This document shows, piece by piece, positions 1 through 10,285 of a stretch of DNA of 64,000 bases. The DNA is from Gracilaria gracilis (lineage: Eukaryota; Rhodophyta; Florideophyceae; Gracilariales; Gracilariaceae), in contig JARGSG010000207.1 of NCBI GenBank assembly GCA_030374805.1, forward strand, positions 310,001 through 374,000, given 5' to 3'. The notes below the pieces were generated by a model, which saw nothing but the letters and a program-made list of their open reading frames with translations, made no database searches and was not told where the DNA came from. Within the stretch, counting starts at the first letter, position 1. Every line of letters starts with the position of its first letter. Made by a program: the position numbers and the translations under genes.

Positions 1-15
1 CCAGATCCGCAAAAA

Positions 16-1020
16 GTGACAAGCAGGAGCTCCGAGCTTGTCATCAACCTTTTGGCCGACTACTGTGGGTTCGGCAGTAAAACTGCGTTGAAGGATAATA
101 CAATGGGTGCACTTGTTCAGGGATTGAGGCTAGTATACTCCAAACACGGCCACTATCAGTCCTGGTACGTAGACAAAAATGGCGACGCACAAGGAAACCC
201 TTTAATCAACAATCCAGACATAGATCGACTTTGCAAAGCACATCGGGTACACCTAGCAAGAAATGGAACGTTCAGCATTCGAGCGAGACCGTTGACTCTG
301 GAGAATATATGCGATATAGCAGAACGGTTTTGGTACGGAAGTTATAACATTCCTAGCCCTTTCGACATAGCTCTACACGCTATTTTACTCTTAGGGGTAC
401 ACCTGGGCCTACGATATGATGAGGTATCTAAACTGAAGGTAGAAGACATGACGGTGGGATCTGGGGGTGTCCGGCTAACGATGCGACAGTCGATTAAGAA
501 TTCAACCGTTCAACGTGACTACGTGTTACGTGAATGGGAGGGAAACAGTGTCATGAGGAAGTCCGTTCTCCTAGATCCTTTTCTGGCACTCTTTGCGTGG
601 TTAGCAATGCGTGGTGCATCGAAAGGGTACTTATTCTGCGATATTCGAGCTACAAAGAACATGAACATTCTGAACCAAGCGAAACCTTGGCACATTAAGA
701 ATTTTACCACTCATCTTCGTCAGAGGTTAGGCCAGATTGGTGTCGGTGAGGGCGATATTATATCATACTCAGGGCATTCCATGAAGCGTGGCTGTGTGCA
801 GTTATATCGCGCTTTAGGTTTGCGGGACGAAATGGTTATGCAGTTGATACAGATGTCTGGCCCCAACGCCTATCATAATTATTGTGCTGCTTACATTGAT
901 TGTTCCCCGCCCGACCTCCCTCGCTTTGCATCTGTGGAGGACTTTTTGCGTCACGCAGAAACAATCACATGTGAGGCCAATAACAACAGCAGCGATAGTG
1001 TGGCTTTGGGCGAGCTTTAA
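16..1020 (+). CDS. Crypton-like tyrosine recombinase, copy 1 (5' part outside window)
   Basis: A tyrosine recombinase of a mobile element. Seen: the first catalytic Arg in the box GLRYDEVSKL (about residue 133), a GHSMKRG box (His254, then Lys257-Arg258 where most family members have HxxR), and a Tyr-rich end AYHNYCAAY (residues 285-293) where the nucleophile should lie. The protein is closely similar along its length to the minus-strand copies at 6444-7793 and 19577-20860. The upstream part of the element lies outside the window: the codons before the first Met still align with copy 2. No reverse transcriptase is seen, so a Crypton-like DNA transposon is favoured over a DIRS element. A hairpin tandem array begins about 220 bp after the stop. 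Confidence 0.8.
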   Translation: MTSRSSELVINLLADYCGFGSKTALKDNTMGALVQGLRLVYSKHGHYQSWYVDKNGDAQGNPLINNPDIDRLCKAHRVHLARNGTFSIRARPLTLENICDIAERFWYGSYNIPSPFDIALHAILLLGVHLGLRYDEVSKLKVEDMTVGSGGVRLTMRQSIKNSTVQRDYVLREWEGNSVMRKSVLLDPFLALFAWLAMRGASKGYLFCDIRATKNMNILNQAKPWHIKNFTTHLRQRLGQIGVGEGDIISYSGHSMKRGCVQLYRALGLRDEMVMQLIQMSGPNAYHNYCAAYIDCSPPDLPRFASVEDFLRHAETITCEANNNSSDSVALGEL

Positions 1021-1236
1021 ATATCATTCGTTTACATGCACCACTTCAGTAAAGAACCTGGATACTTGATATGTATCAGTGACAGTAGGTGTCTGGTTTC
1101 TCTGGTTATGAGGAAAACCTCAAGCTTGCGAATCAAATAGAAAGAAACAAACGACTATTCGAGGTCGCGACCTCTACGCACCATTGTAACAACGTCGGGA
1201 AAAACAAGTGGAGTGAGAATAGCCGGTGCGCCACCC

Positions 1237-2440
1237 AAGACACAAAGGTGGAGAGCCCACCTTTATACTCTGGACACTGTGGCATGGATGCAGAAGAGTT
1301 GGGCAAGCCAGCTTCTCTGCATCCCTGCCACACACGCGCCCCAATTCCACACCGCCGGGCGATCCAGGCGGTGTGAGCATGACTGGAGGTATCCAGAGCA
1401 GGAGGTGGGCGAGCCCATCTTTATGCCCTGGACACTGTGGCATGGATGCAGAAGAGTTCGGCAAGCCAGCTCCTCTGCATTCCTGCCACACACCCGCCCC
1501 AATCCCACACCGCCAGGCGATCCAGGCGGTGTGAGAATGACTGGGGGTATCCAGAGCAGGAGGTGGAGAGCCCACGTTTATGCTCTGGACACTGTAGCAT
1601 GGATGCAGAAGAGTTGGCAAGCCAACTTCTCTGCATCCCTGCCACACACCCGCCCTAATCCCACACCGCCGGATGAGCCAGGCGGTGTGAGCATGACTGG
1701 GGGTATCCAGAGCAGGAGGTGGGCGAGCCCATCTTTATGCCCTGGACACTGTGGCATGGATGCAGAAGAGTTGGGCAAGCCAGCTCCTCTGCATTCCTGC
1801 CACACACCCCCCCCCATTCCCACACCGCCGGGCGATCCAGGTGGTGTGAGAATGACTGGGGGTATCCAGAGTAGGAGGTGGGCGAGCCAACCTTTATGCT
1901 TTGGACACTGTGGCATGGATGCAGAAGAGTTGGGCAAGCCAGCTTTTTTGCATCCCTGCCACACACGCGCCCCAATCGCACACCGCTGGACAAGCCAGAC
2001 GGTGTGAGAATGACTGGGGTTATCCAGAGCAGGAGCTAGGCCGGCCAGCTTTTATGCTCTGGATACTTTGACAGGGGTGCAGAAGACTTGGGCTAGAAAG
2101 CTCGTCTGCATCCTTGTTACAAACCTTTCCAAATCTCACACCACCGGACAAGCCAGGTGGTGTGAGAATGACAGCAGTAATTCAGAGCAGAAGCTGGATG
2201 GGTCTAATTTTATGCTCTGGATACTATTGCAGGGATAAATAGGAGTAAAGCAATCCAGCTCATCCGCATACTCGCTACAAACTCACCCAAATCTTACACC
2301 GCTGGACGAGCCAGGCGGTGTGAGAGTGACAGAGATTATATAGAGCAGGAGGTGGACGAGCCGGGTTTTATGCTCTGGACACTATGAAAGAGATGCAAAA
2401 GAGTTGGGCTAAAAAAGCTTTTCTGCATTTTTGTTGCAAG
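1237..2440 (+). repeat. Hairpin tandem array A1, about 8 units of 158 bp
   Basis: The marker GGACACTGTGGCATGG, or a decayed form of it, recurs at 1272, 1430, 1587, 1744, 1903, 2061, 2219 and 2377, a period of 157-159 bp. Each unit contains three inverted repeats: CACACCGCC/GGCGGTGTG; TCCAGAGCA/TGCTCTGGA; and a roughly 21-bp arm pair starting TGTGGCATGGATGCAGAAG. All three loops contain the same directional core, about GGRCRAGCC, so the 158-bp unit looks like a trimer of a ~53-bp hairpin. Later units are more diverged. Open frames inside are by-products of a period not far from a multiple of 3 and are not called as genes. Confidence 0.93.
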
Positions 2441-2890
2441 CACTCTCTTCTTGCACAGATGTAAAAACGTTTGACCTTTGTGAAGTATGAGGGTGTTTTG
2501 GGAACTATGTATGCGTTTTGGAACGCATAAGCAGCGGAAGCTTGTTTTGACGTAAGGGTAGCTAACTGTGGTAACCATAGAAGGAACTGTGTTTTATGAG
2601 CACCCGAACTTGGAGAAAGGGTTCTCAATTTTATTATGATGAACTAAAGCACCTTATTTTGGGTTTGGGAACCCCACTATTTATGTTTGTGTACCATTGT
2701 ATAGAGTTCTCATTTTCAAGGGAAGATAATAATTATCTTCCGTTGTAAATGCAACAAAATTTACTGTGCCTCTCTTTCTGTTTGCTTTACATTTGTTTTA
2801 TCCAAAGTATGAAAGTTTGAAATTGAAAACAATTATGTATGGTGTGCAAAAAGCAGAGGCTACACCCAGTAACCGCAAATAATGTAGGCG
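2441..2890 (+). mobile_element. 3' tail of YR element 1
   Basis: AT-rich non-coding DNA after array A1. It aligns by eye with the reverse complement of about 5180-5440, the tail next to array A2. Shared landmarks in the same order are GGAACYGTKTTTT..GAGCAC, GGTTCTC.., AAAGCACCTT/GAGCACTTTG.., and TTTGAAATTGAA. This suggests that the YR element extends a few hundred bases past its array. No gene is seen here. Confidence 0.55.
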
Positions 2891-2896
2891 TGTATT

Positions 2897-4900
2897 TAGT
2901 GTGGGTACAGATAATACAGTGGCCCACTTCAATTCTTGTTCAAAGAGGTTTGCTATGGGAAACAATTAGTGTGGGCTTCATGAACCTCTTCATGACCTTT
3001 ATTAATGTGGTAACAACGGTAAGAAGCTTTGCGCCAAATTCTGCGTACAAAAATGCCCCGGTTTGCCTATATAGCCGTTACGGAAGGCTTTTACGCCAGT
3101 TCTTGCCATCATAAGATCAAGCACTTCCCTTAAAATGCCGTAAGAGGTATTTCCATGTTCATATCAGATCATTTGCTCAGTCCAAACCCAAAATGGGATC
3201 CACCGTCCCAAGTGCATCTCCGATTCTTGCTGCATTTCAACGAGCAAACCAATCTCACCCAACGCAGCCGCCAGCAGTACTCGAAGCAAAAACACTGCAA
3301 CACTCTTCTACGCAGCCGAACAACGTCACAGCAATTCAGAACCCTGAAACCCAGTCTTAACAAGCACAAAAACACCAAGCCCACAATGTCTTGCGCATAT
3401 CAGATAGGGTGAAAATTGCTGCTTGGATGCAGAACAAAGTAGCGGCCAATGGTCCCAAGCATATCATTTCGAGAGCAACCAAACATTTTCCATCGCTTTT
3501 CCGGGGAAACACTAAAGCAAATTTGCAGAAGGCGAGTAGACTTTAAAAGAACAGAGAACTATACTTAAACGAGGACGGTTCTCCACAACAACGTGGACTT
3601 TGCACGAGAATCCCCAGGTCTACTTGCTTTGGAGTGAAGCGAACATATTTGAAGGCACGTCGGGGAAGAGGAAGGAAGGTTTAGCCATGGGTTGAAGCAC
3701 TCCATAGACACTTGGTGTCCGAATTTGACCGTCTTTGCAAGCTGGGGGTGAAGTTCAATTGGAAGACGTTGATGAGTTTAGCGATGGCTTTGATTGAGAA
3801 TTCTACAAATTGCGCATACCACAAAGAACTCATGGTTGAGAAACGCCAGATATGCATCACCCAATGTGTCAATCGTCGATGGATAAAAATTTTTGCCGAT
3901 CGCCACGGAATTGTTAGACGTTCTCTCACTGGAAAGCATCTCCTCTCCCCCGCAAAAGAAATATTGATTCATTAGGAAGTTGCTTATTATCTTGGAGTTT
4001 TGTGCAGAGCGTTTCGAAACGGCGAGCTCGACGAGGACGACGTTGAGAATGCCGATGAAACTCATTTTGTCATAAATATGGACAACGGTAAGACATTAGG
4101 ATTCTCAGGAGATATGGTCGTGAAATGGGCTGATGTGGTGTGTGGTGGAGAAGGCATGAAGATGGTTTTGCGTATCAGTGGTGGTAGAAATGCAAAGATT
4201 GAACCTGCGTTCATGGTTTTTACAAACCAGAACAGGAGTTATCCCATTCGAGGAGTTCCAGATGATGTCGATGGTGTCTCGTACCGCAGTGGACCAAAGG
4301 GCTGGATGGATACAATCGTTATGCCACAGTGGCTTTCGGAAAAGAAAGTGATCAAGCGCCTACCACATGGACGCAAACGCGTTCTTTTCATCGACATTTG
4401 TAGCGGTCACAATCCAACAACGGCCCTGGAAGAGGCAACTCACCGTATCAAAACGGAGCTACGCTATTTTCCAAGGACGCAACCCATTTAGTTCAACTAG
4501 CAGACTCATTTATCATCCAAAAGATAAAGAGTGCGTGGAGTAGGCCTTGGGAAAAGCACAAAATGGACCCTATATTGAGTAAGAAGTGGTTTGGTTCTGG
4601 AAAGCTGTTCAAACCCGGGAAGACTTCTTTTGTGAAGCTTGCGGTTGCGGCTATTAGAGATGTTACCCGTCAGCGTGATGCCGATGGTCTCACGTACACA
4701 CGAAAGGCAATGATTAAAACCGGGCTGGCTCTGAATCTAAATGGAATGTGGGAGGGGAAGCAACTCTTCCCAAAACTGCAAGAAATCATTAAGAAGTACA
4801 GATCGCAATTTGAAGCCGCCCCTGTGACTCCAAGCCAGACGGAAGTCAGCTGATGTGCTTTGGGTGGTGTGTGTGAGCCTAACACTTGGCCCACACTATA
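2897..4900 (+). mobile_element. Decayed pogo-like (DDE_1) DNA transposon with TA-flanked ends
   Basis: The transposase remnant (3193-4853) is bounded on the left by TA-GTGTGGG (2897) and on the right by CCCACAC-TA (4891-4899). That is a short inverted repeat flanked by TA, the target duplication used by the pogo/Tc1-mariner superfamily. A second GTGTGGGC copy at 2965 is an alternative left end. A 40-bp motif with AGTGTGG and CCACTTCAAT blocks also occurs in direct orientation at about 2897-2936 and 4951-4992. The element sits in the spacer between the two facing YR elements. The ends are tentative. Confidence 0.5.
3193..4853 (+). pseudogene. pogo-like DDE transposase, broken
   Basis: A cut-and-paste transposase remnant of about 550 codons. 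Seen: an N-terminal segment with DRVKIAAWMQNK; a CENP-B-like helix-turn-helix region (RRWIKIFADRHGIVRRSLTG, about 3850-3930); the DDE catalytic core beginning NADETHF (first Asp, about 4050); and VLFIDICSGHN (second Asp, about 4382-4414). The conserved segment ATHLVQLADSF follows in another frame. Breaks: stops near 3358 and 3543, a possible frame change before 3712, an in-frame TAG at 3973-3975, and a frameshift near 4470 after which the C-terminus continues to 4853. It is clearly dead. It is related in type to the transposase at 57870-60152. Confidence 0.8.
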
Positions 4901-5439
4901 TTTGGCGTGTCAATTTAATGTAGTCTACATTAAATAGGTTAGTACCACAAATAGTGTGGTACCAAATTTATTGTGGTCCACTTCAATATCGGTCTCTTCG
5001 ACACGAAAAACGTTACAGTGAATAATGTAGGATTATTTGCCAAAAAGAACCGTGCTTACGGGTTCTCAAGAGTGTAAGCGTTACGTGTGTCACGTTGTTC
5101 GGTCAACGGAGGCACGTAAGTATAAGTATAAAGTACATGTGTACTTGTACATGAGCACTGCATGGTGTGCAGTGTATCAATTGATTTTGTTCCGAAAAAT
5201 TGCCTTCAATTTCAAACAAATTATGGAAAATAATTGACATGTTCTCCCAAAATCGAGGGTTGGGAACTGTATACTATGGGCCATAATCATATCCTTCAGG
5301 GTTCTCGCACACACACCAAAGTGCTCAATTTCTTTATACAAGAAAAGAGAACCGCATCTGCAGAACTTAGTGCTCCCAAAACGGTTCTCACTTTCTCAGC
5401 CCATCCTTCTGCTGGCTCTTCTACACAGCTTTCCCAACT
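4901..5439. other. Intergenic, 3' tail of YR element 2
   Basis: No gene. It holds a 19-bp near-palindrome TTAATGTAGTCTACATTAA (about 4915-4933) just outside the DDE transposon. About 5180-5440 is the inverted counterpart of the tail after array A1. Confidence 0.5.
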
Positions 5440-6165
5440 TTGCGGTGCTTCAACGCATTTGCCATTCCCACACTGCCCGGCTTGTCCGGCAGTGTGAGAT
5501 TGGCTCGTGTTGTCGGCAGGGATGCAGAAGAGCTGGCTCGTCCAGCTCTTCTACATATCTCCGAGGGTACTCAGAGCACAAGGGGCTATCTCGCCTCACT
5601 TGTGCTCCGGATAAAACATGCACCATTCTCCCACTGCTTGGCTCGTCCGGCAGTGTGAGAATGGCTCGTGTTGTCGGCAGGGATGCAGAAGAGCTGGCTT
5701 GTCCAGCTCTTCTACATATCTTCGAGGGTACTCAGAGCACAAGGGGCTGTCTCGCCTCACTTGTGCTCCGGATACAACATGCACCACTCTCACACTGCCC
5801 TGCTGCTGCCGGCAGTGTGAGAATGGCTCGTGTTGTCGGCAGGGATGCAGAAGAGCTGGCTTTTCCAGCTCTCCTACATCCCTCAGATGGTACTCAGAGC
5901 ACAAGGGGCTGTCTCGCCTCACTTGTGCTCCGGATACAACATGCACCACTCTCACACTGCTTGCCTCGTCCGGCAGTGTGAGAATGGCTCGTGTTGTCGG
6001 CAGGGATGCAGAAGAGCTGGCTTGTCCAGCTCTTCTACATATCTTCGAGGGTACTCAGAGCACAAGGGGCTGTCTCGCCTCACTTGTGCTCCGGATAAAA
6101 CATGCGCCATTCTCACACTGCCCGGCTCGTCCGACAGTGTGAGAAGGGCCTGCCTTTTTGGCAGA
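5440..6165 (-). repeat. Hairpin tandem array A2, about 4.5 units of 161 bp
   Basis: The marker CAGGGATGCAGAAGAG starts at 5517, 5678, 5840 and 6001, with a decayed copy at 6162: a period of 161-162 bp. Each unit has three hairpins: CACACTGCC/GGCAGTGTG; GCAGAAGAGCTGG/CCAGCTCTTCTAC with only CTCGT between the arms; and GAGCACAAG/CTTGTGCTC. Read on the minus strand, the order and loop cores (GGACGAGCC type) match array A1 read on the plus strand. A2 is therefore homologous to A1 and oriented the same way relative to its recombinase, whose stop codon lies about 280 bp away. Confidence 0.93.
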
Positions 6166-6443
6166 GATGTAACAGAGGTGAGTAAGCGAGCTCTAGTAAA
6201 TATGCCGCTGTACAATCCTAAATTCTGGTGCATCTGTTTGCTTTATGTAGAAGGCTCTGGCTACTTTGACTAAGCAGAACTGGATATGCCGCTACTACAA
6301 TTGTTTATACAAGGTGCATACCATTGTTTTCAATTACGCACAATGATTGGGGATTGGGATTCCATCCTTCGTTTTTATCAGTTAAACAAGATCGTACGGC
6401 CTGTAGAATCTTTCTTGTAGTAAACGGAGAAAGTGCACACATA

Positions 6444-7793
6444 TTATGTTATTTCTATCCCCGCAATCTCGTTGTCGCCTTCGGTCTCACGTGTAATTGT
6501 TTCTGCATGACGCAAAAAGTCCTCAACAGAGGCAAATCGAGGCAAGTCAGGTGGTGCACAGTCATTGTAAGCAGCGCAATAATTATGATATGCGTTAGGA
6601 CCCGACATTTGTATCAATTGCATGATCATCTCGTCCCGTAGTCCCAATGATCTATATAGCTGCACACAACCACGTTTCATTGAATGTCCGGAGTACGATG
6701 AAAGATCTCCGTCACCGACACCGACCTGGCCTAGTCTCTTACGAAGATGACTTGTGAAGTTCTTAACTTGCCATGGTTTGCCCTGGTTTAAAACGGTACA
6801 ACCACTGTTAACTCTTATATCAGTACACCCGTTTGCTGCTCCACGTTTGGCTAACCAAGCCAACAGTGCAAGAAACGGATCTAACAGCACAGAATGCCTT
6901 ATAACACTATTTCCATCCCATTCACGCAGCAAATATTCTCGTTGAACAGTTGAGTTTTTGATAGATTCACGCATAGTTAGACGAACTCCACCAGATCCAA
7001 CTGTTACATTCTCTAGCTTTAGCTTAGAAACTTCATCATATCTTAGCCCCAAATGTATTCCGAGAACCAGTATTGCATGCAGGGATATATCAAGGGCAGA
7101 AGGAATACATTCATTTCCATACCAGAAGCGCTCAGCTAGGTCATATATGTTCTCGATCCTAATAAGTCGGGCTCGAATGCTGAAAGTTCCATTTCTCGCC
7201 AAATGCACACGATGTGCTTTTCGAAGTCGTTCAATATCTGGATTGTTGATCAAAGGATTTCCTTGGGCGTCCCCATTTTTGTCTACCGTCCAAGATTGGT
7301 AGTGTCCGTGTTTTGAGTAAACGAGCCTCAAGCCTTGAACGAGCGCTCCCATCGTATCGTTTTTCAAAGCACGTTTAGTCCCAAATCCACAATAGTCAGC
7401 TAGAAGATTAATGACAAGATCAGAAGAGCTGCTGGTCACTTGCTGAGGATCTGGTGCATTTTTCAAATCAGAGTATTGCTTTAGCACCCTTCCTGCGAGG
7501 GATATGTTTGCATCGGTTGCAGTACTATGTGCCGATGTGATAAGATCATGCCTGCTTTGTAAGTGCGGACCAGAAAAGGACTTTCGATCGGCGACACGAC
7601 GCCGTCTCCCTTTCCGAATAATAGTGCTATTTGTCAAATGTTTATCTTTTTGTGTTCTTGTGGTTTCCCTTGTTTCGTTTCCGCAATCTGTTTGCATGTT
7701 TAAGAAAGAGAACCAAATAGAATCGGTTTCCAAAACGGAGGACTGCTGTCGAGAAAGTAATAAAACTTGAACGGAACAGTAGAAAGATGTCAA
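6444..7793 (-). CDS. Crypton-like tyrosine recombinase, copy 2
   Basis: A 449-aa tyrosine recombinase that looks whole. Seen: a basic N-terminal region (KGRRRRVADRK) and a C-terminal catalytic domain with LGLRYDEVSKL (Arg), YSGHSMKRG (His, Lys-Arg) and AYHNYCAAY (Tyr). It is very similar to copy 1 from residue ~115 onward and more distantly to the copy at 19577-20860. The true start is uncertain: the first ~110 residues have no counterpart in view for copy 1. Downstream lies array A2. Upstream, 161 bp away and divergent, is an ORF with a GCR1_C-like domain that in the third element is joined to the recombinase. Function: probably strand exchange during element movement. Confidence 0.82.
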   Translation of the reverse strand: MTSFYCSVQVLLLSRQQSSVLETDSIWFSFLNMQTDCGNETRETTRTQKDKHLTNSTIIRKGRRRRVADRKSFSGPHLQSRHDLITSAHSTATDANISLAGRVLKQYSDLKNAPDPQQVTSSSSDLVINLLADYCGFGTKRALKNDTMGALVQGLRLVYSKHGHYQSWTVDKNGDAQGNPLINNPDIERLRKAHRVHLARNGTFSIRARLIRIENIYDLAERFWYGNECIPSALDISLHAILVLGIHLGLRYDEVSKLKLENVTVGSGGVRLTMRESIKNSTVQREYLLREWDGNSVIRHSVLLDPFLALLAWLAKRGAANGCTDIRVNSGCTVLNQGKPWQVKNFTSHLRKRLGQVGVGDGDLSSYSGHSMKRGCVQLYRSLGLRDEMIMQLIQMSGPNAYHNYCAAYNDCAPPDLPRFASVEDFLRHAETITRETEGDNEIAGIEIT

Positions 7794-7954
7794 CGACTGT
7801 CAAAATGGAGATACATAGCATATTGCATTGTAACCAAGAGATGGAGACTAACTCGTTTGCCTCTTTTCAAAAGTTTGTACTGCTTAAGCGCCAAAACCTA
7901 CCCCAAAATTCTGCAAACATTTAGAGCAAGATATATCTAATCCATGGGGCATGC

Positions 7955-8824
7955 TTGTCGCCTAGACATCTCATTCACCCAGGTTCTATCTTCAAGTATA
8001 ACATGGAACGTCATGGTTACGTTCCAGCCATTCAAGGTGGAGGGACTGGAATTGGTTTCAAAGGACCTCGCCAGATCTCTGTCTACGAGAGGTCCGTCTT
8101 CTTGAAAATTAAGTCGCCAATTCTCGCTTCATTTGATGTTCACGGAAGTTTTGAGATCGACGAGAACGAGAAAAACAAAAGGTTGGTGTGGAAACGGGAG
8201 GCCCAAGAACGTTTCGAACAGCTTTTTAAGCGCAAAAGAATTGCTTGTTCCGACTGCGCCATTGTAAACGGGAGCAATGCTTTGAAATCAAATTACATGG
8301 GAGGCAGGTCCAATGTTGTTAGCAGTGGCGGTTGTTTTGGACTGGAGCACAAGAGAAGTTCTTTACAATCCCGAGACATTTGTACGTACGAGAGTGCCGT
8401 GTTTATGGCACCTGGAAATCTGAGCAGTGACAGCATGGCAAGGCACAAGTTTATTCCTGACCTACCACGCACGATTGAAGAGGTTGTTAGGTTATGGCGA
8501 TTTGGGTGTGAAGCCACCGGGTTCAAGCCGGTTCGATTGTTTACTACCGCCTCATCACGTCGAAGCATCATCAAGATCTACAGTGATAAATATTGGAACA
8601 GAAGCGGACAAAAAGCGGGGTTTTACAGATTCAAAGATCTTATTGAGTTCATTGCTGAGCATGGGCCTATAACGTTATTGATAAGCAAGGAGGGAAAAGA
8701 CAAGTCTTGGGGATATGGAATTGATAACGTGAAGAAGCTCAAATTGTTTACGAAACGTAGAGTGTCAATGAGTGCCTTACCCAGATTTGTTCGTGAAGAA
8801 CGTAAGCCACTTTCAACCAAATGA
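7955..8824 (+). CDS. YR-element DNA-binding ORF with GCR1_C-like domain
   Basis: A 289-aa protein. Residues ~165-235 (LPRTIEEVVRLWRFG .. ASSRRSIIKIYSDKYWNRSGQKAGFYRFKDLIEFI) match the third element's ORF at 20864-21820 and resemble the GCR1_C DNA-binding domain found in Crypton proteins. The family assignment is by motif shape and is not certain. The N-terminal stretch MERHGYVPAIQGGGTGIGFKGP also matches the N-terminus of the third element (21615-21827). The better start may be the Met of MERHGY (about 8003). It is divergent from recombinase copy 2. A split or inverted half of an originally fused protein, or a native two-gene design, are both possible. Confidence 0.65.
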   Translation: MSPRHLIHPGSIFKYNMERHGYVPAIQGGGTGIGFKGPRQISVYERSVFLKIKSPILASFDVHGSFEIDENEKNKRLVWKREAQERFEQLFKRKRIACSDCAIVNGSNALKSNYMGGRSNVVSSGGCFGLEHKRSSLQSRDICTYESAVFMAPGNLSSDSMARHKFIPDLPRTIEEVVRLWRFGCEATGFKPVRLFTTASSRRSIIKIYSDKYWNRSGQKAGFYRFKDLIEFIAEHGPITLLISKEGKDKSWGYGIDNVKKLKLFTKRRVSMSALPRFVREERKPLSTK

Positions 8825-9559
8825 ACGCAGGTCACTCTGAGGTTAGCGAAAACGAAAGGCGCGATTAGCTCTGTGTGTTACATGCGAGAGATTCTCTTCC
8901 GAGACCCGCGCTACCACAAAACAGTTAGGGCGCTAGTGCTTTCCCATTCAGACATTGTCCCATTGCTGACGCGCATTCAAGAGCGCACAGGGATGGAAAC
9001 GGAATGAAGTGCCATGGATATTTGCGATGGTGGCGGCGGAGGTGAAAACGGGGGCGAGCGTTGAGGGTGCAGATCGCCCAGCGGCGCTAGAGAGAGCGCA
9101 GACGAACGGCGGAAGGAACGGTTGGTGCGGTCTGGGCGGGTGCTCTGGTTACGACCGCATTAATGTTGCGTTTCATTGCAGCCATTCTCTGAAGTACAGT
9201 GAGAAGCAATTCTGGGTGGTGTGAACGCTTTTCCTGATTACCCATGTGACCAGCAAAACGCGAGAAGCATGTAGGTCGCTTGGTGGAGTGGCGGAGAACG
9301 TAGGCGAATGGCTGAAGGAACGGTGGTTGCTAGTTGAGCGGGTGCAATGGTTTCGACTGATGTGATTTGAACTTGTATCGTAGCCCCTCTGAGAGGTACG
9401 GCGAGATCAAGCTCTGAGAGGTGTGCAGGTTCTGCTTGGTTGCCCTTTTGGCTGGCAAACCGCGGGAAGCTCGCGCCTGATTGCTAGCACAAAAAGTGAA
9501 GTGGAAAGAGGCGACGCTGTTGCTTGTTGTCCTTGTTAGAATGTGCAGTCGAAGACTCA
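8825..9559. repeat. Non-coding stretch with a diverged ~200-bp tandem duplication
   Basis: No gene is supported. Two diverged copies, starting about 9097 and 9297, share GAAGGAACGGT (9112 and 9314), GCGGGTGC, a TCTGA-GAGGTA/GAAGTACAG-type stretch, and CCAGCAAAACGCGAGAAGC/TGGCAAACCGCGGGAAGC in the same order. This places a tandem repeat on the far side of element 2 as well. Confidence 0.5.
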
Positions 9560-9930
9560 CTAGCTAGCTCAGTGCGTCTCCATGTACATGCAGACAAATT
9601 CCATCAGGTGGACAAGCCGACCCTTCTGAACCTATCTGCGAACTACCATGGGGGCCAGAGCGGAAAAACCAGCTCCAGGCACACCCACGACAGTGAGCAC
9701 GAGAAGACACACTGCCTTGCTCCGTTGGTTATCTCCGAAGACACAATGGCTCGCCCAGTGTGCCTTCATGCAGACAATTTTTCTTGGGTGGCCGAGCCAC
9801 CCTCAGAGTATCTGTCTGCGCACTAGCCTGAGGGCACGAGCGGACGAGCCGGCTCGAACTACCCTCAAGAAATTGTGCACTGGAAGACACACTGGCTTGC
9901 CCGTTGTGTTGCCTCACACCACACGCCATG
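9560..9930. repeat. Degenerate hairpin array A3, two ~180-bp units
   Basis: CATGCAGACAA recurs at 9587 and 9767. Loop cores GGACAAGCC, GGCCGAGCC, GGACGAGCC and the reverse sense GGCTCGCCC lie between short inverted arms (for example CAGACA/TGTCTG, and GGTGGCC around GAGCCACC). The design is that of A1, A2 and A4 but more decayed, and the cores point in both directions. 9930-10285 holds no other recognisable feature before the RING gene. Confidence 0.65.
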
Positions 9931-10285
9931 AAACCTCAAGTGGGTCTGCAGGGACAGGGACACTAAGAGCTCTGCATTTGATCTTATACAAGGGTGGGGT
10001 CCGCCTATTTAAGAAAAGATCATTCCTGAAAGTGCCTTGATTACATGTCAAGCGTCACGTTGACACGTGGATATCAATGCCAGCTCGAACCATGCAAGTT
10101 CCAGGTCGTGGAAGCTGTTCCTTTACACTTCGTGAAGTGCACGGCTCCGACGTTTTTGCTTTTTGGTAGAGAGGTGTTCACGAAAAAGAGTAGAACGTAG
10201 TGTGTGCCTCTCTGCTCTTGCAGAAAGTCGGCAGTACGAACTAACATTTTTTTGTGGTTCTTACTCTTCAATTTATTCCCCGGCC

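Noticed and set aside
1089-2007. Long overlapping open frames on both strands inside array A1 (and the like in A2 and A4)
   Set aside because: They repeat with the unit, exist in several frames and strands at once and follow from the repeat period; no independent coding signal.
1237-6165. CRISPR array
   Set aside because: Units are contiguous without unique spacers, the palindromes vary, there are no cas genes and the genome is eukaryotic.
16-8824. DIRS-type retrotransposon
   Set aside because: No reverse transcriptase or RNase H motif in any frame near the three recombinases; a GCR1_C-like domain fits Cryptons better. Loss of such a region in all copies cannot be fully excluded.
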